DNA of 64,000 bases from Vibrio japonicus (GCF_024582835.1 NZ_CP102097.1:1374256-1438255); one strand, 5' to 3'. Positions 35,374 through 45,311 are shown, counted from the first letter of the stretch. Notes: a model not told the origin generated them from the letters alone. A program made the numbers and translations.

Positions 35374-36504
35374 TTAACGGTCAAACAAATAGAGATAATC
35401 GGAGTAACCTTCATTACTCATATTTTCTTTGGCAACGAATCGCATCGCTGCGGAATTCATACAATAGCGCAGACCTGTAGGTTTAGGGCCATCTTTAAAT
35501 ACATGGCCTAGGTGTGAGTCGGCAAACTTACTGCGTACTTCGGTGCGTGGGTAAATCAACTTAAAGTCAGTGTGTGTGACGATATACGCGTCGTTGATTG
35601 GTTTGGTAAAACTTGGCCACCCTGTACCTGATTTATATTTGTCTGTTGATGAAAACAACGGCTCACCAGAAACAATATCGACATAAATCCCTTCGCGTTT
35701 GTTATCCCAGTACTCGTTTTTAAATGCCTGTTCTGTGCCATCTTTTTGGGTAACGTAGTACTGCATTTCTGTCAGCTTAGCTTTTATTTCAGCGTCGCTT
35801 GGTTTTGAGTAAACTTTACTATTTGATACCAATGTATTTTTATCAATTAACTGGCGCAGCGTAACAGGGTGGTCATTACGATCGTCACCAAATATTTCAT
35901 CTAAATATTGGTCGCGCCCCGATGCGTAACGATAGTAGTTGTAGCGGATTTTATTACGCTTGTAGTAATCCTGATGATAATCCTCAGCAGGCCAGAACTT
36001 GTCGAATTTAATCAGCTCTGTTTTTAAAGGCGCGCGAAAAACGCCGAGTGCTTCGATCTCTCCCATGAATCGATCAGCAACCTGTTTTTGCTCAGCATTG
36101 TGATAGAAGATAGCCGGGCGATATTGAGAGCCTCGATCGACAAAAGAGCCTTTATCATCGGTTGGGTCGATATGGCGAAAGAATTGGTCAAGAATCTGCT
36201 CATAGCTGACTTTCTTAGGATCATATTGAACTTCGATAACTTCAATGTGACCGGATTTACCAGACGAGACTTGTTTATACGTTGGTTTTTCTAAATCACC
36301 ACCCGCATAACCGGAAATGACATCCACCACGCCCGGAAGTTTTTCTAAATCGGATTCGGTACACCAGAAACAACCGCCAGCAAGTGTGGCGACTTCCAGC
36401 TTTCCTGCCGCTTTGCTCTCAGACATATCACTGTCCGCGACACCGATAAACGAGGATAGCAAAGCGATCACAGCTACAGCAGGCAAAATAAACGTTAACT
36501 TCAT
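35374..36504 (-). CDS. msrAB: MsrA-MsrB fusion, exported methionine sulfoxide reductase
   Basis: 376 residues. An N-terminal hydrophobic signal ([21 protein letters not shown]) precedes an MsrA domain with the catalytic GGCFWCTE (about 44-51), then an MsrB domain (about 235-370) with the catalytic Cys in [12 protein letters not shown]. The MsrB part lacks the zinc-binding CxxC pairs, as in the exported PilB-like type. It reduces both epimers of methionine sulfoxide in envelope proteins; the thioredoxin-like domain found in PilB is not encoded here, so an outside reductant is needed. GAGG before the ATG. Confidence 0.94.
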   Translation of the reverse strand: MKLTFILPAVAVIALLSSFIGVADSDMSESKAAGKLEVATLAGGCFWCTESDLEKLPGVVDVISGYAGGDLEKPTYKQVSSGKSGHIEVIEVQYDPKKVSYEQILDQFFRHIDPTDDKGSFVDRGSQYRPAIFYHNAEQKQVADRFMGEIEALGVFRAPLKTELIKFDKFWPAEDYHQDYYKRNKIRYNYYRYASGRDQYLDEIFGDDRNDHPVTLRQLIDKNTLVSNSKVYSKPSDAEIKAKLTEMQYYVTQKDGTEQAFKNEYWDNKREGIYVDIVSGEPLFSSTDKYKSGTGWPSFTKPINDAYIVTHTDFKLIYPRTEVRSKFADSHLGHVFKDGPKPTGLRYCMNSAAMRFVAKENMSNEGYSDYLYLFDR

Positions 36505-36610
36505 ATCAACCTCATCGATTGGACTTTTGTTATCGCTATATAAGAACGAACAAGCGAAAAAAAAATTACATCCACAGATAAGTTTTATTTATTTTTTGGT
36601 CAGCAGGATC

Positions 36611-36637
36611 AAAAAAGCGGCTTCAATAAGCCGCTTT
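36611..36637 (-). terminator. Terminator of the aromatic amino acid permease
   Basis: AAAGCGGCTT (36614-36623) pairs with AAGCCGCTTT (36628-36637) with a 4-nt loop; TTTTTTG follows on the minus strand. Confidence 0.88.
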
Positions 36638-36656
36638 GTAAGTGGAATATGGGGAG

Positions 36657-37859
36657 TTAGCCAAGGGCAGGCAGCACACCGACAGTAATTAAGATCTGTG
36701 CGCTGATAATAACAACACCGATAACACTACACGTAACAAGACCAGCGTTGCCACCAAATACTTGGTAATGAGACTCTTGAGCGTGAGCACGTGCTTTCTT
36801 TGCCATCATGATCGGAAGGAAGATAGCCAGAACCGCTAACGCAATAGCAGCGTAGCCAAGCGCCATAATAAAGCCTTGCGGGTAGAACAGAGCAAAGCCC
36901 ATTGGCGGTACAAAGGTGACCAAGCCTACAACCAAACGCGAATTGCCATTTGTGCGCTTTTTGATGGTATCGCCAAGGAACTCAAACAAGCCTAGGCTCA
37001 CACCCAAGAAAGAGGTCAGAAGTGCTAGGTCTGCAAAGATGCCGATCGTTTGACCTAAGTTAGATTCATGCACAGTGATTGAAAGTGTCGAAATAAGCGC
37101 GCTCAGACCTTGGTTTTCAAGCAGTGTCGATTGATTAACAACACCAAGAGTCACAACTTGCCAGAAAATGTAGATGATCAATGGAATAGCAGAACCAACC
37201 AAAATCGCTTTACGCAGTGACGGCGTGTGACCATCTAAGTAGTTCACAATTGCTGGAATACTGCCGTGAAAACCAAAAGAGGTAAAAATCACAGGGATAG
37301 CGGCAATGACTAAGCCTTGTTCTACAGGCATGCTCAGAAGGTAAGATTCCGTCACGTTTGGCGCAAGGAACGTTAACACCAATGCCATCGCAACAATTTT
37401 TACCAAAAACAGCACGCGGTTGACTTTGTCTACAGTGGCCGTGCCAATGGTTACCACAGAGGCAACAATGAAAGTAAACAGCAGAGTTGCCGTCGTTGAA
37501 GAAACCTCAATGCCAGAAAAACTGGTGATACGGTCAGCAAACTGCGCGCCACCACCTGCGATGTAGGCTGCACAAAGAGCGTAGAATAAAAACATCATAG
37601 CAAAGCTTGCTACCCACTTTCCTTTCGTACCAAGAAATTGCTTTGCGAGTGTGTGCAACGTGGCATCTTGTTCAGCATGCTGGTGGACTTCGATCATAAG
37701 CAAGGCGGTGTAAGCCATAAATGCCCATAAAGCGATCATAATGACCAATGAAGTAGAGAAGCCGATTCCGGCAGATGCGAGGGGCAGAGCGAGCATGCCA
37801 GCACCAATGGTTGTGCCAGCGATGATCAAAGTACTTCCTAAAACCTTTGATTTTGTCAT
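36657..37859 (-). CDS. tyrP: Aromatic amino acid permease (TyrP/HAAAP family)
   Basis: 400 residues, about 11 membrane segments. The N-terminal signature GSTLIIAGTTIGAGMLALPLA belongs to the hydroxy/aromatic amino acid permeases (TyrP, Mtr, TnaB). Length and start favour TyrP. Import is proton-driven through the inner membrane. A TyrR-like box pair lies about 125-165 nt upstream of the start codon, supporting a tyrosine or tryptophan role. No amino-acid-catabolism gene is adjacent. Confidence 0.87.
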   Translation of the reverse strand: MTKSKVLGSTLIIAGTTIGAGMLALPLASAGIGFSTSLVIMIALWAFMAYTALLMIEVHQHAEQDATLHTLAKQFLGTKGKWVASFAMMFLFYALCAAYIAGGGAQFADRITSFSGIEVSSTTATLLFTFIVASVVTIGTATVDKVNRVLFLVKIVAMALVLTFLAPNVTESYLLSMPVEQGLVIAAIPVIFTSFGFHGSIPAIVNYLDGHTPSLRKAILVGSAIPLIIYIFWQVVTLGVVNQSTLLENQGLSALISTLSITVHESNLGQTIGIFADLALLTSFLGVSLGLFEFLGDTIKKRTNGNSRLVVGLVTFVPPMGFALFYPQGFIMALGYAAIALAVLAIFLPIMMAKKARAHAQESHYQVFGGNAGLVTCSVIGVVIISAQILITVGVLPALG

Positions 37860-37983
37860 GTATAAAATTCTTTACGTTTATAGTTTTTATCTAGTGTATC
37901 TGACCGAAATTCACACAATTAATGGTTCAGATAACCGCCAATGAGCCTATTGTGTAAAATAAATCTGTCATATTCAAGCGAAA

Positions 37984-38023
37984 TGTACATATAAATTACC
38001 GATGGTGTAATCTAATGTTTACA
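37984..38023 (-). promoter_or_regulatory. Candidate tandem TyrR boxes
   Basis: The strong box TGTAATCTAATGTTTACA (38006-38023) fits TGTAAA-N6-TTTACA with one mismatch. The weaker element at 37984-38001 keeps only the essential G-N14-C spacing. A strong-weak pair is the classic arrangement for TyrR-regulated aromatic permeases. It could also serve the 40-residue gene downstream on the plus strand. Confidence 0.6.
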
Positions 38024-38041
38024 CTCTGGGTTTGGCTATAA

Positions 38042-38057
38042 AAGAAAACGTTTGCAT
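38042..38057. promoter_or_regulatory. PurR-like sequence upstream of the small acidic gene
   Basis: AAGAAAACGTTTGCAT matches the PurR consensus ANGCAANCGNTTNCNT at all but one defined position. A poorer relative is at 27309-27324 before tal. It could equally be a site for another LacI-type regulator. Confidence 0.3.
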
Positions 38058-38190
38058 GAGATAAAGCTCAAACCAGCAGGATTTTTCACTTTGCTCTTTC
38101 AAAAAACTGTCATATAAGTGATTTAAAAAGGGAAAATAGCCCGCGATATTTACGTGGACTAAAGTTAAACACCATAAAAGGAGGTCCAGG

Positions 38191-38313
38191 ATGAGTGACC
38201 ATATAAAAAATGAAGAGAGCCTAGAGCTACTAGATGCAATGGAGATTGGCTTCGATTTGTCTGACTACGAGCAGTCAATCGAAGAGCTTGCAGAAGAGAT
38301 CTTCAATAACTAA
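38191..38313 (+). CDS. Small acidic protein, 40 residues
   Basis: The frame MSDHIKNEESLELL…EEIFNN has AAGGAGG 6 nt before the ATG and a strong terminator 29 nt after the stop, so it is a complete gene. The product has many Asp/Glu residues (about 12 of 40), no cysteine and no membrane segment, and is probably two helices. Family not recognised; no function assigned. Its own promoter must lie in the 330-nt gap upstream, near the TyrR- and PurR-like sequences. Confidence 0.75.
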   Translation: MSDHIKNEESLELLDAMEIGFDLSDYEQSIEELAEEIFNN

Positions 38314-38341
38314 CAACTCGCCTTTGGGTTAAACCAGAAAG

Positions 38342-38373
38342 AGCCAGTGCAATTGCACTGGCTTTGTGCTTTT
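38342..38373 (+). terminator. Terminator of the small acidic gene
   Basis: AGCCAGTGC and GCACTGGCT form a perfect 9-bp stem around AATT (38342-38363 is fully palindromic), followed by TTGTGCTTTT. Confidence 0.88.
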
Positions 38374-38408
38374 ATGAAAAGAGAGAAATCAACAACACAA
38401 TTGATTGA

Positions 38409-38984
38409 ATGAACTTTCTTGCACACCTACATATTGCGGATCACTGTGACTCTAGCGCTCTGGGAAATCTACTGGGAGACTTTGTTAAGGGCAATCCAGA
38501 TACTCAATTTCCTGAGGAGATAGCGCAGGGAATCAGACTGCACCGATTCATTGATTCCTATACCGATAGTCATGAGTTGGTTCGTGAGGCTCGTCGACTG
38601 TTTATAGGCAATCAGCGGCGCTTTTCGGGGATTGCTCTTGATATGTTCTGGGATCACTGCTTAGCGGCAAATTGGAGCGATTACCACGATAAAAGACTTA
38701 AAACATTCTGTGACCAACAACGTTTGGAGGTGACTCGCTCTCGCTCTCAACAACTGCCTGAACGTTTCGTGTTTGTCTCCAATGCGATGTGGGAGGGAAG
38801 GTGGATGGAGTCTTATCAATCTATCGATAATATCGAGTATGCGTTACGCAGAATGTCGCGCCGCACGCCAAGAATGGGTGAACTGGCCAACTGTTTTAGT
38901 ACATTAGACTGCCACTACGATGAATTGCTCAAAGTATTTAAGCTCTTGTACCCAGATGTACTAAACGCTGCGCAACGATTCTGA
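38409..38984 (+). CDS. acpH: ACP phosphodiesterase
   Basis: 191 residues, normal length. The characteristic opening MNFLAHLHIADHCDSSALGNLLGDFVKG and IRLHRFIDSYTDSH with its His/Asp metal ligands identify AcpH, which removes 4'-phosphopantetheine from acyl carrier protein. The HD-like fold continues through MFWDHCLAANW. No obvious ribosome site. It lies 36 nt upstream of rhlE and is probably cotranscribed. Confidence 0.93.
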   Translation: MNFLAHLHIADHCDSSALGNLLGDFVKGNPDTQFPEEIAQGIRLHRFIDSYTDSHELVREARRLFIGNQRRFSGIALDMFWDHCLAANWSDYHDKRLKTFCDQQRLEVTRSRSQQLPERFVFVSNAMWEGRWMESYQSIDNIEYALRRMSRRTPRMGELANCFSTLDCHYDELLKVFKLLYPDVLNAAQRF

Positions 38985-39020
38985 TAGAATCAGCCGTCCT
39001 GTTTTATTCGGAATTTATCG

Positions 39021-40277
39021 ATGTCTACATTTCAGCAACTGGGTCTTTGCCCATCACTACTAGATACGCTTGAAAAGCTGGGTTTTAATCAACCAACCCC
39101 TGTACAGCAATACGCGATACCTCATGTTTTAGAAGGTAAAGACGTATTGGCTGGTGCGCAAACGGGTACGGGTAAAACAGCGGCGTTCGGTCTGCCGTTA
39201 ATCCAGACTTTGTTAGAGTCCGATGTAAAACGTGATCCACAAAGTAATGATGTGCTTGCACTCATATTGGTGCCTACACGCGAGTTAGCGCAGCAGGTCT
39301 TTGATAACTTGATTGAGTACGCGTCAGGTACAGATCTAAACATTGTTACCGCTTATGGTGGTACAAGCATGAATGTTCAGACAAGAAACCTGGCGAATGG
39401 TTGCGATATGTTAATTGCCACGCCAGGCCGACTTTTGGACCACCTTTTCTGTAAGAACATTAATTTGCGTAAAACAGGCTATCTTGTTTTTGACGAAGCG
39501 GATCGAATGCTAGACATGGGCTTCATGCCGGATATCCAGCGCATCTTGAAAAAAATCTCGCCTGAGCGTCAAACACTGTTCTTCTCGGCAACGTTTGATA
39601 AGCGCATTAAAAACATTGCCTACAAACTCCTCAATGAGCCTGTTGAGTTGCAAGTGACACCAACGAACAGTACCGCAGAAACTGTTAAACAGCTTGTTTA
39701 TCCGGTGGATAAAAAACGCAAAGCTGAGTTGTTGGCGTACTTGATTGGCTCGCGTAACTGGCAACAGGTATTGGTATTCACCAAAACCAAACAAGGCAGT
39801 GATGCACTGGCGAAAGAACTCAAACTAGACGGCATCAAAGCAGCTTCGATAAATGGAGATAAGAGCCAAGGTGCACGCCAGAAAGCGTTGGATGATTTTA
39901 AAGATGGAAAAGTGAGAGCACTCATTGCGACAGATGTTGCGGCTCGAGGCTTAGACATCAACCAACTTGAGCAAGTCGTTAACTTTGATATGCCATACAA
40001 AGCAGAAGACTATGTGCACCGTATTGGGCGTACTGGTCGAGCAGGTAAAGAAGGCTTTGCCGCGTCATTAATGAGTCGTGATGAAGAATATTTGCTTGAA
40101 GCGATAGAGAGACTGTTAGATACACGTTTGCCTCAAGAATGGCTACAAGGCTTTGAACCCAGTCTGATTGAAGACATTGAACCAGAATGCGCATCGAGCA
40201 GAAAAAGTCGTTCATCTGACAAACGTAAGATGAAGGCTAAGCTAAAAATTCATGCAAATCGTGGTAAAAAGCGCTAA
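39021..40277 (+). CDS. rhlE: DEAD-box RNA helicase RhlE-like
   Basis: 418 residues. Q motif, AQTGTGKTAAFGLP (motif I), PTRELAQQV, DEADRMLDMGF, SATF, and HRIGRTGRAGKEG (motif VI), then a short basic C-terminal tail (RKSRSSDKRKMKAKLKIHANRGKKR) typical of RhlE. It acts in rRNA maturation and RNA turnover. The second DEAD-box gene in this window, but it lacks the DbpA RNA-binding domain. Confidence 0.9.
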   Translation: MSTFQQLGLCPSLLDTLEKLGFNQPTPVQQYAIPHVLEGKDVLAGAQTGTGKTAAFGLPLIQTLLESDVKRDPQSNDVLALILVPTRELAQQVFDNLIEYASGTDLNIVTAYGGTSMNVQTRNLANGCDMLIATPGRLLDHLFCKNINLRKTGYLVFDEADRMLDMGFMPDIQRILKKISPERQTLFFSATFDKRIKNIAYKLLNEPVELQVTPTNSTAETVKQLVYPVDKKRKAELLAYLIGSRNWQQVLVFTKTKQGSDALAKELKLDGIKAASINGDKSQGARQKALDDFKDGKVRALIATDVAARGLDINQLEQVVNFDMPYKAEDYVHRIGRTGRAGKEGFAASLMSRDEEYLLEAIERLLDTRLPQEWLQGFEPSLIEDIEPECASSRKSRSSDKRKMKAKLKIHANRGKKR

Positions 40278-40311
40278 TTGAGTCAAATGCTGGGAGAGAT
40301 TGATAAATAGT

Positions 40312-40839
40312 ATGGATACACAAGAATTAACCCTAGAGCTGTTAAGCATCGAAGATGCAGAGCAACTATTGGCGTTTGAGAAACATAACAAGGAATGGTT
40401 TGATCAGTTTATCCCGCCACGAGAAGCTGACTTTTACTGCATAGAGGGCGTAACCGAACATATTCAAGAGTTTTTGCTTGATTATAAGTGCCGTCAACTT
40501 TTGCCTCTGCTGATTAAGAATCGCGAGCAGCAAATCATGGGTAGGATTAACTTTACCAGTATTGATAGTAAGAAGGGCACAGCACACGTTGGCTACAGGG
40601 TAGGAAAAGCGTTCACTTCAAAGGGAGTGGCTAAGCGCGCGCTTGCACTGGCTAAGGCAAGGCTAAAGGATCAGGGAATTAAACGATTGTTTGCCTATGC
40701 AGAGAAGTCAAATGTCGCTTCACAGAGAGTTTTAACATCCAACGGATTTAGTCATATTCGAGTGGTCAAAGACTTTGCTGAATTGCACGGAAATTCAATC
40801 AGTTGTATTGAATTTAGCTGCAATCTTAAAGAACAATAA
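40312..40839 (+). CDS. GNAT acetyltransferase, RimJ/RimL-like
   Basis: About 175 residues. The RimL-type domain is visible in LELLSIEDAEQLLAFEKHNKEWFDQFIPPR at the start and HVGYRVGKAFTSKGVAKRALALA (acetyl-CoA loop, about 95-118), then RLFAYAEKSNVASQRVLTSNGF. It probably acetylates an N-terminal amine or small molecule. ATG 40312 is favoured, although no ribosome site is well placed; an in-frame TTG at 40300 is an alternative. It follows rhlE by 34 nt. Confidence 0.88.
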   Translation: MDTQELTLELLSIEDAEQLLAFEKHNKEWFDQFIPPREADFYCIEGVTEHIQEFLLDYKCRQLLPLLIKNREQQIMGRINFTSIDSKKGTAHVGYRVGKAFTSKGVAKRALALAKARLKDQGIKRLFAYAEKSNVASQRVLTSNGFSHIRVVKDFAELHGNSISCIEFSCNLKEQ

Positions 40840-40841
40840 AG

Positions 40842-40875
40842 ACAAGAAGGAGCACAATTGCTCCTTCTTGTTATT
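40842..40875. terminator. Bidirectional terminator between the GNAT gene and the desaturase
   Basis: ACAAGAAGGAGCA (40842-40854) pairs with TGCTCCTTCTTGT (40859-40871), a 13-bp stem with a 4-nt loop, with T-rich flanks on both strands. Confidence 0.88.
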
Positions 40876-40890
40876 TAGATATAGGATATT

Positions 40891-42018
40891 TTATACGTAC
40901 TGGGCGACGAGCGAGTTCCAGCTTCGGCGCTGGTTTTCCAACTCTTGCTTGAGTTGCTGGTAACGAATTAACAGAACAGAGTGCTCGTACTTCTTAGCTA
41001 AGTCACTTTTCTTCGCTTCGACAAGCTGCTTTTTCAGCTCGTAGTAGTCCGATAGTTTACTGACGAATGATTCAAACTCCGCATTTAACGCCTCGTTCAG
41101 CTGTGATGCATTAGGCAGCATTTTGATGTTTTTCGTTGCAGTAGTTAGAACTTTCTTCGCCTTCGCTTTTTCAATTTTAACCTTCGGAGTCACGCGTAGT
41201 TTGTGCGCAAGCCCAAGCCAAGCACAGCTTTTGATCAGCCATTTTGTTGGATCATATTGCCACCAGTAGATACCGTTTCGGTAATCATTTTCGAAGATAT
41301 GATGGTAGTTATGATAACCCTCTCCAAACGTAAACACTGCCAAAACCGCATTGTCTCTTGCCGTATTTTTATCAGTGTAAGGCTGTGAACCCCATATATG
41401 AGCAAGGGAATTGATGAAAAATGTTGAATGGTGGCTAAGAACCAGCCTGACTATCCCGACCATCAACAACATACCGATGATATCTTGGTAAATGACCCCT
41501 AACAGCAAAGGAATACCTATGTTAGTTGCCAATACCAGAGCGAGATAGTGCTTGTGTTGCCACATCACAATCTTGTCTTTTTGTAAATCGCGGCAGTTAG
41601 AGTAATCCGCATACGATTCTTGATTGTATTGTCTTAGCATCCAACCGATGTGAGAGTACCAAAAGCCGCGTTTTGCCGAGTAGGGATCTTTGTCGTTGTT
41701 ATCGACGTGCTTGTGGTGAACACGGTGATCAGAACTCCAATGAATGGCACTATTTTGAAGTGCAAACGCCCCGCCAATAGCGAATAACACACGTAACGAC
41801 CAATGTGCCTCGTAAGTTTTGTGTGACCACAATCTGTGATAGCCAGCAGTAATGGAAAGGTTACAAAATGAATAGGTGATACCAAGCCAGATCCAATGCT
41901 CTGCAGAGTAGCCAAATTCATAGCCGTACCAAGGCGCAACAATTACGGCCAGCATAAAGCTGACTAAAAACAACAGAACGTTCACCCATATCAGTGGCGG
42001 TTTTTTCCCCGAAGACAT
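40891..42018 (-). CDS. Membrane fatty acid desaturase (acyl-CoA Delta-9 type)
   Basis: 375 residues, four to five membrane segments. The three histidine boxes that bind the diiron centre are visible: HRLWSH (about 60), HRVHHKHVD (about 97) and HNYHHIFE (about 235). It introduces a double bond into acyl chains with oxygen. The C-terminal about 110 residues form a Lys/Glu-rich coiled-coil-like tail seen in many gammaproteobacterial desaturases. No regulator is adjacent; the short gap upstream leads to a divergent acetyltransferase. Confidence 0.94.
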   Translation of the reverse strand: MSSGKKPPLIWVNVLLFLVSFMLAVIVAPWYGYEFGYSAEHWIWLGITYSFCNLSITAGYHRLWSHKTYEAHWSLRVLFAIGGAFALQNSAIHWSSDHRVHHKHVDNNDKDPYSAKRGFWYSHIGWMLRQYNQESYADYSNCRDLQKDKIVMWQHKHYLALVLATNIGIPLLLGVIYQDIIGMLLMVGIVRLVLSHHSTFFINSLAHIWGSQPYTDKNTARDNAVLAVFTFGEGYHNYHHIFENDYRNGIYWWQYDPTKWLIKSCAWLGLAHKLRVTPKVKIEKAKAKKVLTTATKNIKMLPNASQLNEALNAEFESFVSKLSDYYELKKQLVEAKKSDLAKKYEHSVLLIRYQQLKQELENQRRSWNSLVAQYV

Positions 42019-42182
42019 TTCATATTTCCATTTGAGCTAACACTTGTACGCTAGAATATCAGCGAACACGTGTAAGTCAAATTAAATATCAAAGACTGTG
42101 ATTAGAATGTTTGGCTTTTCGATAGTTAATGAATAGTATGAAAGAGCAAAGCATCCTTACAGGAAGTAACAAGGAACTAATA

Positions 42183-42743
42183 ATGGAACTAAAAGTAGCG
42201 GAATATAGTGATTATCAAAGGATCGCTCAGCTGCATGTGAAAAGCTGGGAAAAACACTATCAGGGGATTCTTGGTAAAGACTATCTAGAGAATGAAGCAC
42301 TGGATGATCGACAAGTCATATGGCAAACCCGGTTGACGAATCCTCCTTACAATCAGCACGTCTTAATGCTGGAAGACAATGGCGTGCTTTGCGGCTTTGT
42401 CTGTGCGTTTGGCAACCATGACTTTGAGCGCGGCACAATCATAGATGCCTTGCATGTTGACGATGCTTGTCGCGGACGTGGGCTAGGGGCGCGCTTACTG
42501 GAAGAAATTGCAAAGTGGATCGAGCAGTATTTTCCTGATACGGGCGTCTACCTTGAAGTTCTAAAAGAGAACGTTCAAGCGATCGAATTTTACGAACACA
42601 TAGACGGCGAAAACGAAGTCGAGCGACTATGGAATGCGCCTTGTGGTAATCAATTGCCTGAACTTGTGTTTACATGGCGCTCAGCAACTGACCTACGTAA
42701 AGCACTTGAATCACATCGAAAGTGTTCTGTGGAAACAGACTGA
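42183..42743 (+). CDS. GNAT family N-acetyltransferase
   Basis: About 186 residues. The acetyl-CoA-binding loop is VDDACRGRGLGARLLEEIAKW (about 98-118), followed by YLEVLKENVQAIEFYEHI. ATG 42183 has AAGGA 7 nt upstream; frames reaching back to 42129 lack a ribosome site. Substrate unknown. Divergent from the desaturase; terminator downstream. Confidence 0.9.
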   Translation: MELKVAEYSDYQRIAQLHVKSWEKHYQGILGKDYLENEALDDRQVIWQTRLTNPPYNQHVLMLEDNGVLCGFVCAFGNHDFERGTIIDALHVDDACRGRGLGARLLEEIAKWIEQYFPDTGVYLEVLKENVQAIEFYEHIDGENEVERLWNAPCGNQLPELVFTWRSATDLRKALESHRKCSVETD

Positions 42744-42770
42744 CAAATCGGTATAGCAGTGATCACAAAA

Positions 42771-42797
42771 AAGCCAGCGTTTGTTATGCGCTGGCTT
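42771..42797. terminator. Terminator between the GNAT gene and the chemoreceptor
   Basis: AAGCCAGCG (42771-42779) pairs with CGCTGGCTT (42789-42797) around a 9-nt loop, with A-runs before it and T-runs after, so it can act on both strands. Confidence 0.85.
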
Positions 42798-42823
42798 CTT
42801 ATTCATGTGGGGATTAGTTGAAT

Positions 42824-44584
42824 CTATGACGTTTTAAACTCTGCAACCGCCAGATCCATATCCTTAGCTTGGACAGACACTTTATCGACTTCGTTCATAC
42901 ACTCTTGCGCGGAATGCATATTGCCCTCTGAAATGGAACTTAGCTCTGTCACTGACTCACCAACCTGACTCATAACGATGCCTTGTTCTTCGATTGCAGA
43001 AGCAATGCGTTCCGAGTTCGCCTGGATATTCTCCATATCTTGCAGTATTTGAGTTAGGCTCGAATCTAATGTTTCTGAGGCCTGCATGGTTTGTGCACCT
43101 TGCTCGTTACACTGCTCAATGTCAGAAACCACATTCGCCATTTGGGATTGAATGTCAGTGACGACTTTCGTGATCTCCTCAGTTGATTGATGCGTGCGGC
43201 TGGCTAATGCGCGAACCTCATCAGCAACAACTGCGAATCCTCGACCTTGCTCACCCGCACGCGCTGCTTCAATGGCTGCATTTAGTGCCAACAGATTAGT
43301 TTGTTCTGCGATATCTTGGATGATGTTGACCGCATTACCAATCTTCTCTACATGCGTGTTTAAAGAGCGGATGGATTGTTGGCTATTACCTAAGATAGAA
43401 GATAGCTGGCCAATATTTGTTACCGTCGTTCTCACTACATCCTTACCGCTTTGGGCGTTGAGCGATGCTTGCTGAACCCCTTCGACTGCAACGGAAGTGC
43501 TTTCTGAGATTTCACTAATGGTAGATACCATCTGTTGAACGGCAGTAGCCATCCCTGCGGTGTGATCTGCTTGGACATGGAATTGATGGATAACATGCTC
43601 GAGCTCATTGTGCATGCTCATAGTACTGCGAGAAAGTGCCGATGACTTCGTTTGCGTGCCAGAGATTAGGTGCTCAAGTTTATCTAAAAGGTCATTAAAG
43701 TATTTACTGATCGCGCTAAGTTCATCATTTCCTTTGAGGTTTGCTCTAAGTGAAACATTATTTGAGCGAGAGATTTCTTTAATGATCGACAGTAGGCTAG
43801 AGACTTGTCGATTGATAGAGCGAGAAATCTGCCATATAAACAACAGAATCAGAACAATAACCGCAGAAGTGACCAGCATTTTGAACGTTGCTAGTCGAGA
43901 CTTGGTGTTTTCAGACTGCTCATACAGGGACGAAGAGAAAGACGAAAACTGTTCTTCTACTTTATGAGATAACTGTCTTGTCTCACCCAGTAAGCCTACA
44001 TTGTACTTAAGGCCAACTTTGATTTTTTGGGTCACCAACTCTTGCGCAGAAGCGATGAGTTTATCTGATGCCCAAGGCACGAAACTTGAGTCTAATTCAC
44101 CAAGTTGCACTTTCTTATCAAACTCTAGGAGTTCGATGAGTTGCTGATGGGTTAAGTTTGCTTTAGAAGTATAAAGTTGAGCGTAGTACTTGCCTTGTAA
44201 ATTTGCATCTGGCTTCAGACCGAGGGTATTGAAACCATTAGCAAGAGCGGTAAACCCTTGTTGATAAGCAAGGATGTCTTTTCGTAGTTGCTGGCTAGAT
44301 GGTAACTCATGCGCAGTCAGAATCTGAGACAGTTCTTCTTCCGTACTTAAGAAGATATTCATGTTTTTATTGAAGGTATCTAAATACTTCAAATCTTTAC
44401 GTAGCAGAAAGTCTTTTTCGTTACGACGCAAATTCAAAAGTCGCACTTCTAAATGTGCGACTAGAAGGTTAGCTTGGTTGAGTCGGTAGGTTGTTTGAGC
44501 AAAATGAGAAGTTGAAAACAGTAACGCAACAACCCCGAGAATGGCTACAACACCCAATGAATACACTTTATGCTTGATATTCAT
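42824..44584 (-). CDS. Methyl-accepting chemotaxis protein (HBM sensor)
   Basis: 586 residues. TM1 is at about 8-28; the periplasmic helical bimodular (HBM) type sensor at about 30-235 carries [13 protein letters not shown] and its later counterpart. TM2 is at about 238-258, the HAMP domain at about 260-315, and the signalling domain has [37 protein letters not shown] at about 430. HBM receptors such as McpS bind organic acids. AAGGTG before the ATG. No CheBR or motility gene is adjacent. Confidence 0.95.
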   Translation of the reverse strand: MNIKHKVYSLGVVAILGVVALLFSTSHFAQTTYRLNQANLLVAHLEVRLLNLRRNEKDFLLRKDLKYLDTFNKNMNIFLSTEEELSQILTAHELPSSQQLRKDILAYQQGFTALANGFNTLGLKPDANLQGKYYAQLYTSKANLTHQQLIELLEFDKKVQLGELDSSFVPWASDKLIASAQELVTQKIKVGLKYNVGLLGETRQLSHKVEEQFSSFSSSLYEQSENTKSRLATFKMLVTSAVIVLILLFIWQISRSINRQVSSLLSIIKEISRSNNVSLRANLKGNDELSAISKYFNDLLDKLEHLISGTQTKSSALSRSTMSMHNELEHVIHQFHVQADHTAGMATAVQQMVSTISEISESTSVAVEGVQQASLNAQSGKDVVRTTVTNIGQLSSILGNSQQSIRSLNTHVEKIGNAVNIIQDIAEQTNLLALNAAIEAARAGEQGRGFAVVADEVRALASRTHQSTEEITKVVTDIQSQMANVVSDIEQCNEQGAQTMQASETLDSSLTQILQDMENIQANSERIASAIEEQGIVMSQVGESVTELSSISEGNMHSAQECMNEVDKVSVQAKDMDLAVAEFKTS

Positions 44585-44708
44585 GAGATCACCTTAGTAT
44601 AAATAAAGTAAATAAAAATCTGTCCGTGATGGTAATCACGAATGATTTTTTTATCAATTACTTGTGCGGTAAAGTGATTGTTTGCAAAAGAATGTGTGGC
44701 AGAGAGCT

Positions 44709-45311
44709 ATGATTGATAGAGTCGAAAATTATCTGGGTATTATATTTGATATGGATGGTACGTTGATCGATACCATGCCTGCTCATTTGAAAGCATGGGA
44801 ATTGACAGCAGAAAACTTCCGATTTCCGTACAACAAAGAATGGCTTCATAGCCTTGGAGGGATGCCGAGCTTTAAGATCGCGGCAGAAGTGAACGCAAAG
44901 TACGGAATGGCGCTGGACCCTATGGAAGTCTCACGCTTTAAAATGGCGACTTTCGCTTCGCTAAAACATCTAGGTGATCCGATAGAGACAACAAATGAAA
45001 TACTCAATCATTTCTACGGTAAGAAAAAACTGGCGGTAGGGACGGGTAGCCAACGTCAGGGTGCGACAAGAATATTAATGCTAGCTGGTTTAGTCGAAAA
45101 ACTGGATGCGATCGTAACGGCCACAGATGTTGAGAATCATAAGCCACACCCTGAAACATTCTTAAAAGCGGCAGAGCAACTGAAGCTAGCACCGTCTCAA
45201 TGCGTTGTATTTGAAGATACTGAACTGGGTATGCGTGCTGCCCATGCAGGGGGCATGGATTGCATTATGGTTGAAGGGGATGAACTGGTGTTCTATCCGT
45301 GTGAATCGTAA
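44709..45311 (+). CDS. HAD hydrolase, beta-phosphoglucomutase/YqaB-like
   Basis: 200 residues. HAD motif I is FDMDGTLIDT (about 12-21), motif II is VGTGSQR (about 112), motif III Lys is in ENHKPHP (about 143), and motif IV is FEDTELGMRAAHAGG (about 168). The class I cap follows motif I. YqaB-type enzymes dephosphorylate fructose-1-phosphate and other sugar phosphates. Weak GAGAG upstream of ATG 44709. It is divergent from the chemoreceptor. Confidence 0.9.
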   Translation: MIDRVENYLGIIFDMDGTLIDTMPAHLKAWELTAENFRFPYNKEWLHSLGGMPSFKIAAEVNAKYGMALDPMEVSRFKMATFASLKHLGDPIETTNEILNHFYGKKKLAVGTGSQRQGATRILMLAGLVEKLDAIVTATDVENHKPHPETFLKAAEQLKLAPSQCVVFEDTELGMRAAHAGGMDCIMVEGDELVFYPCES

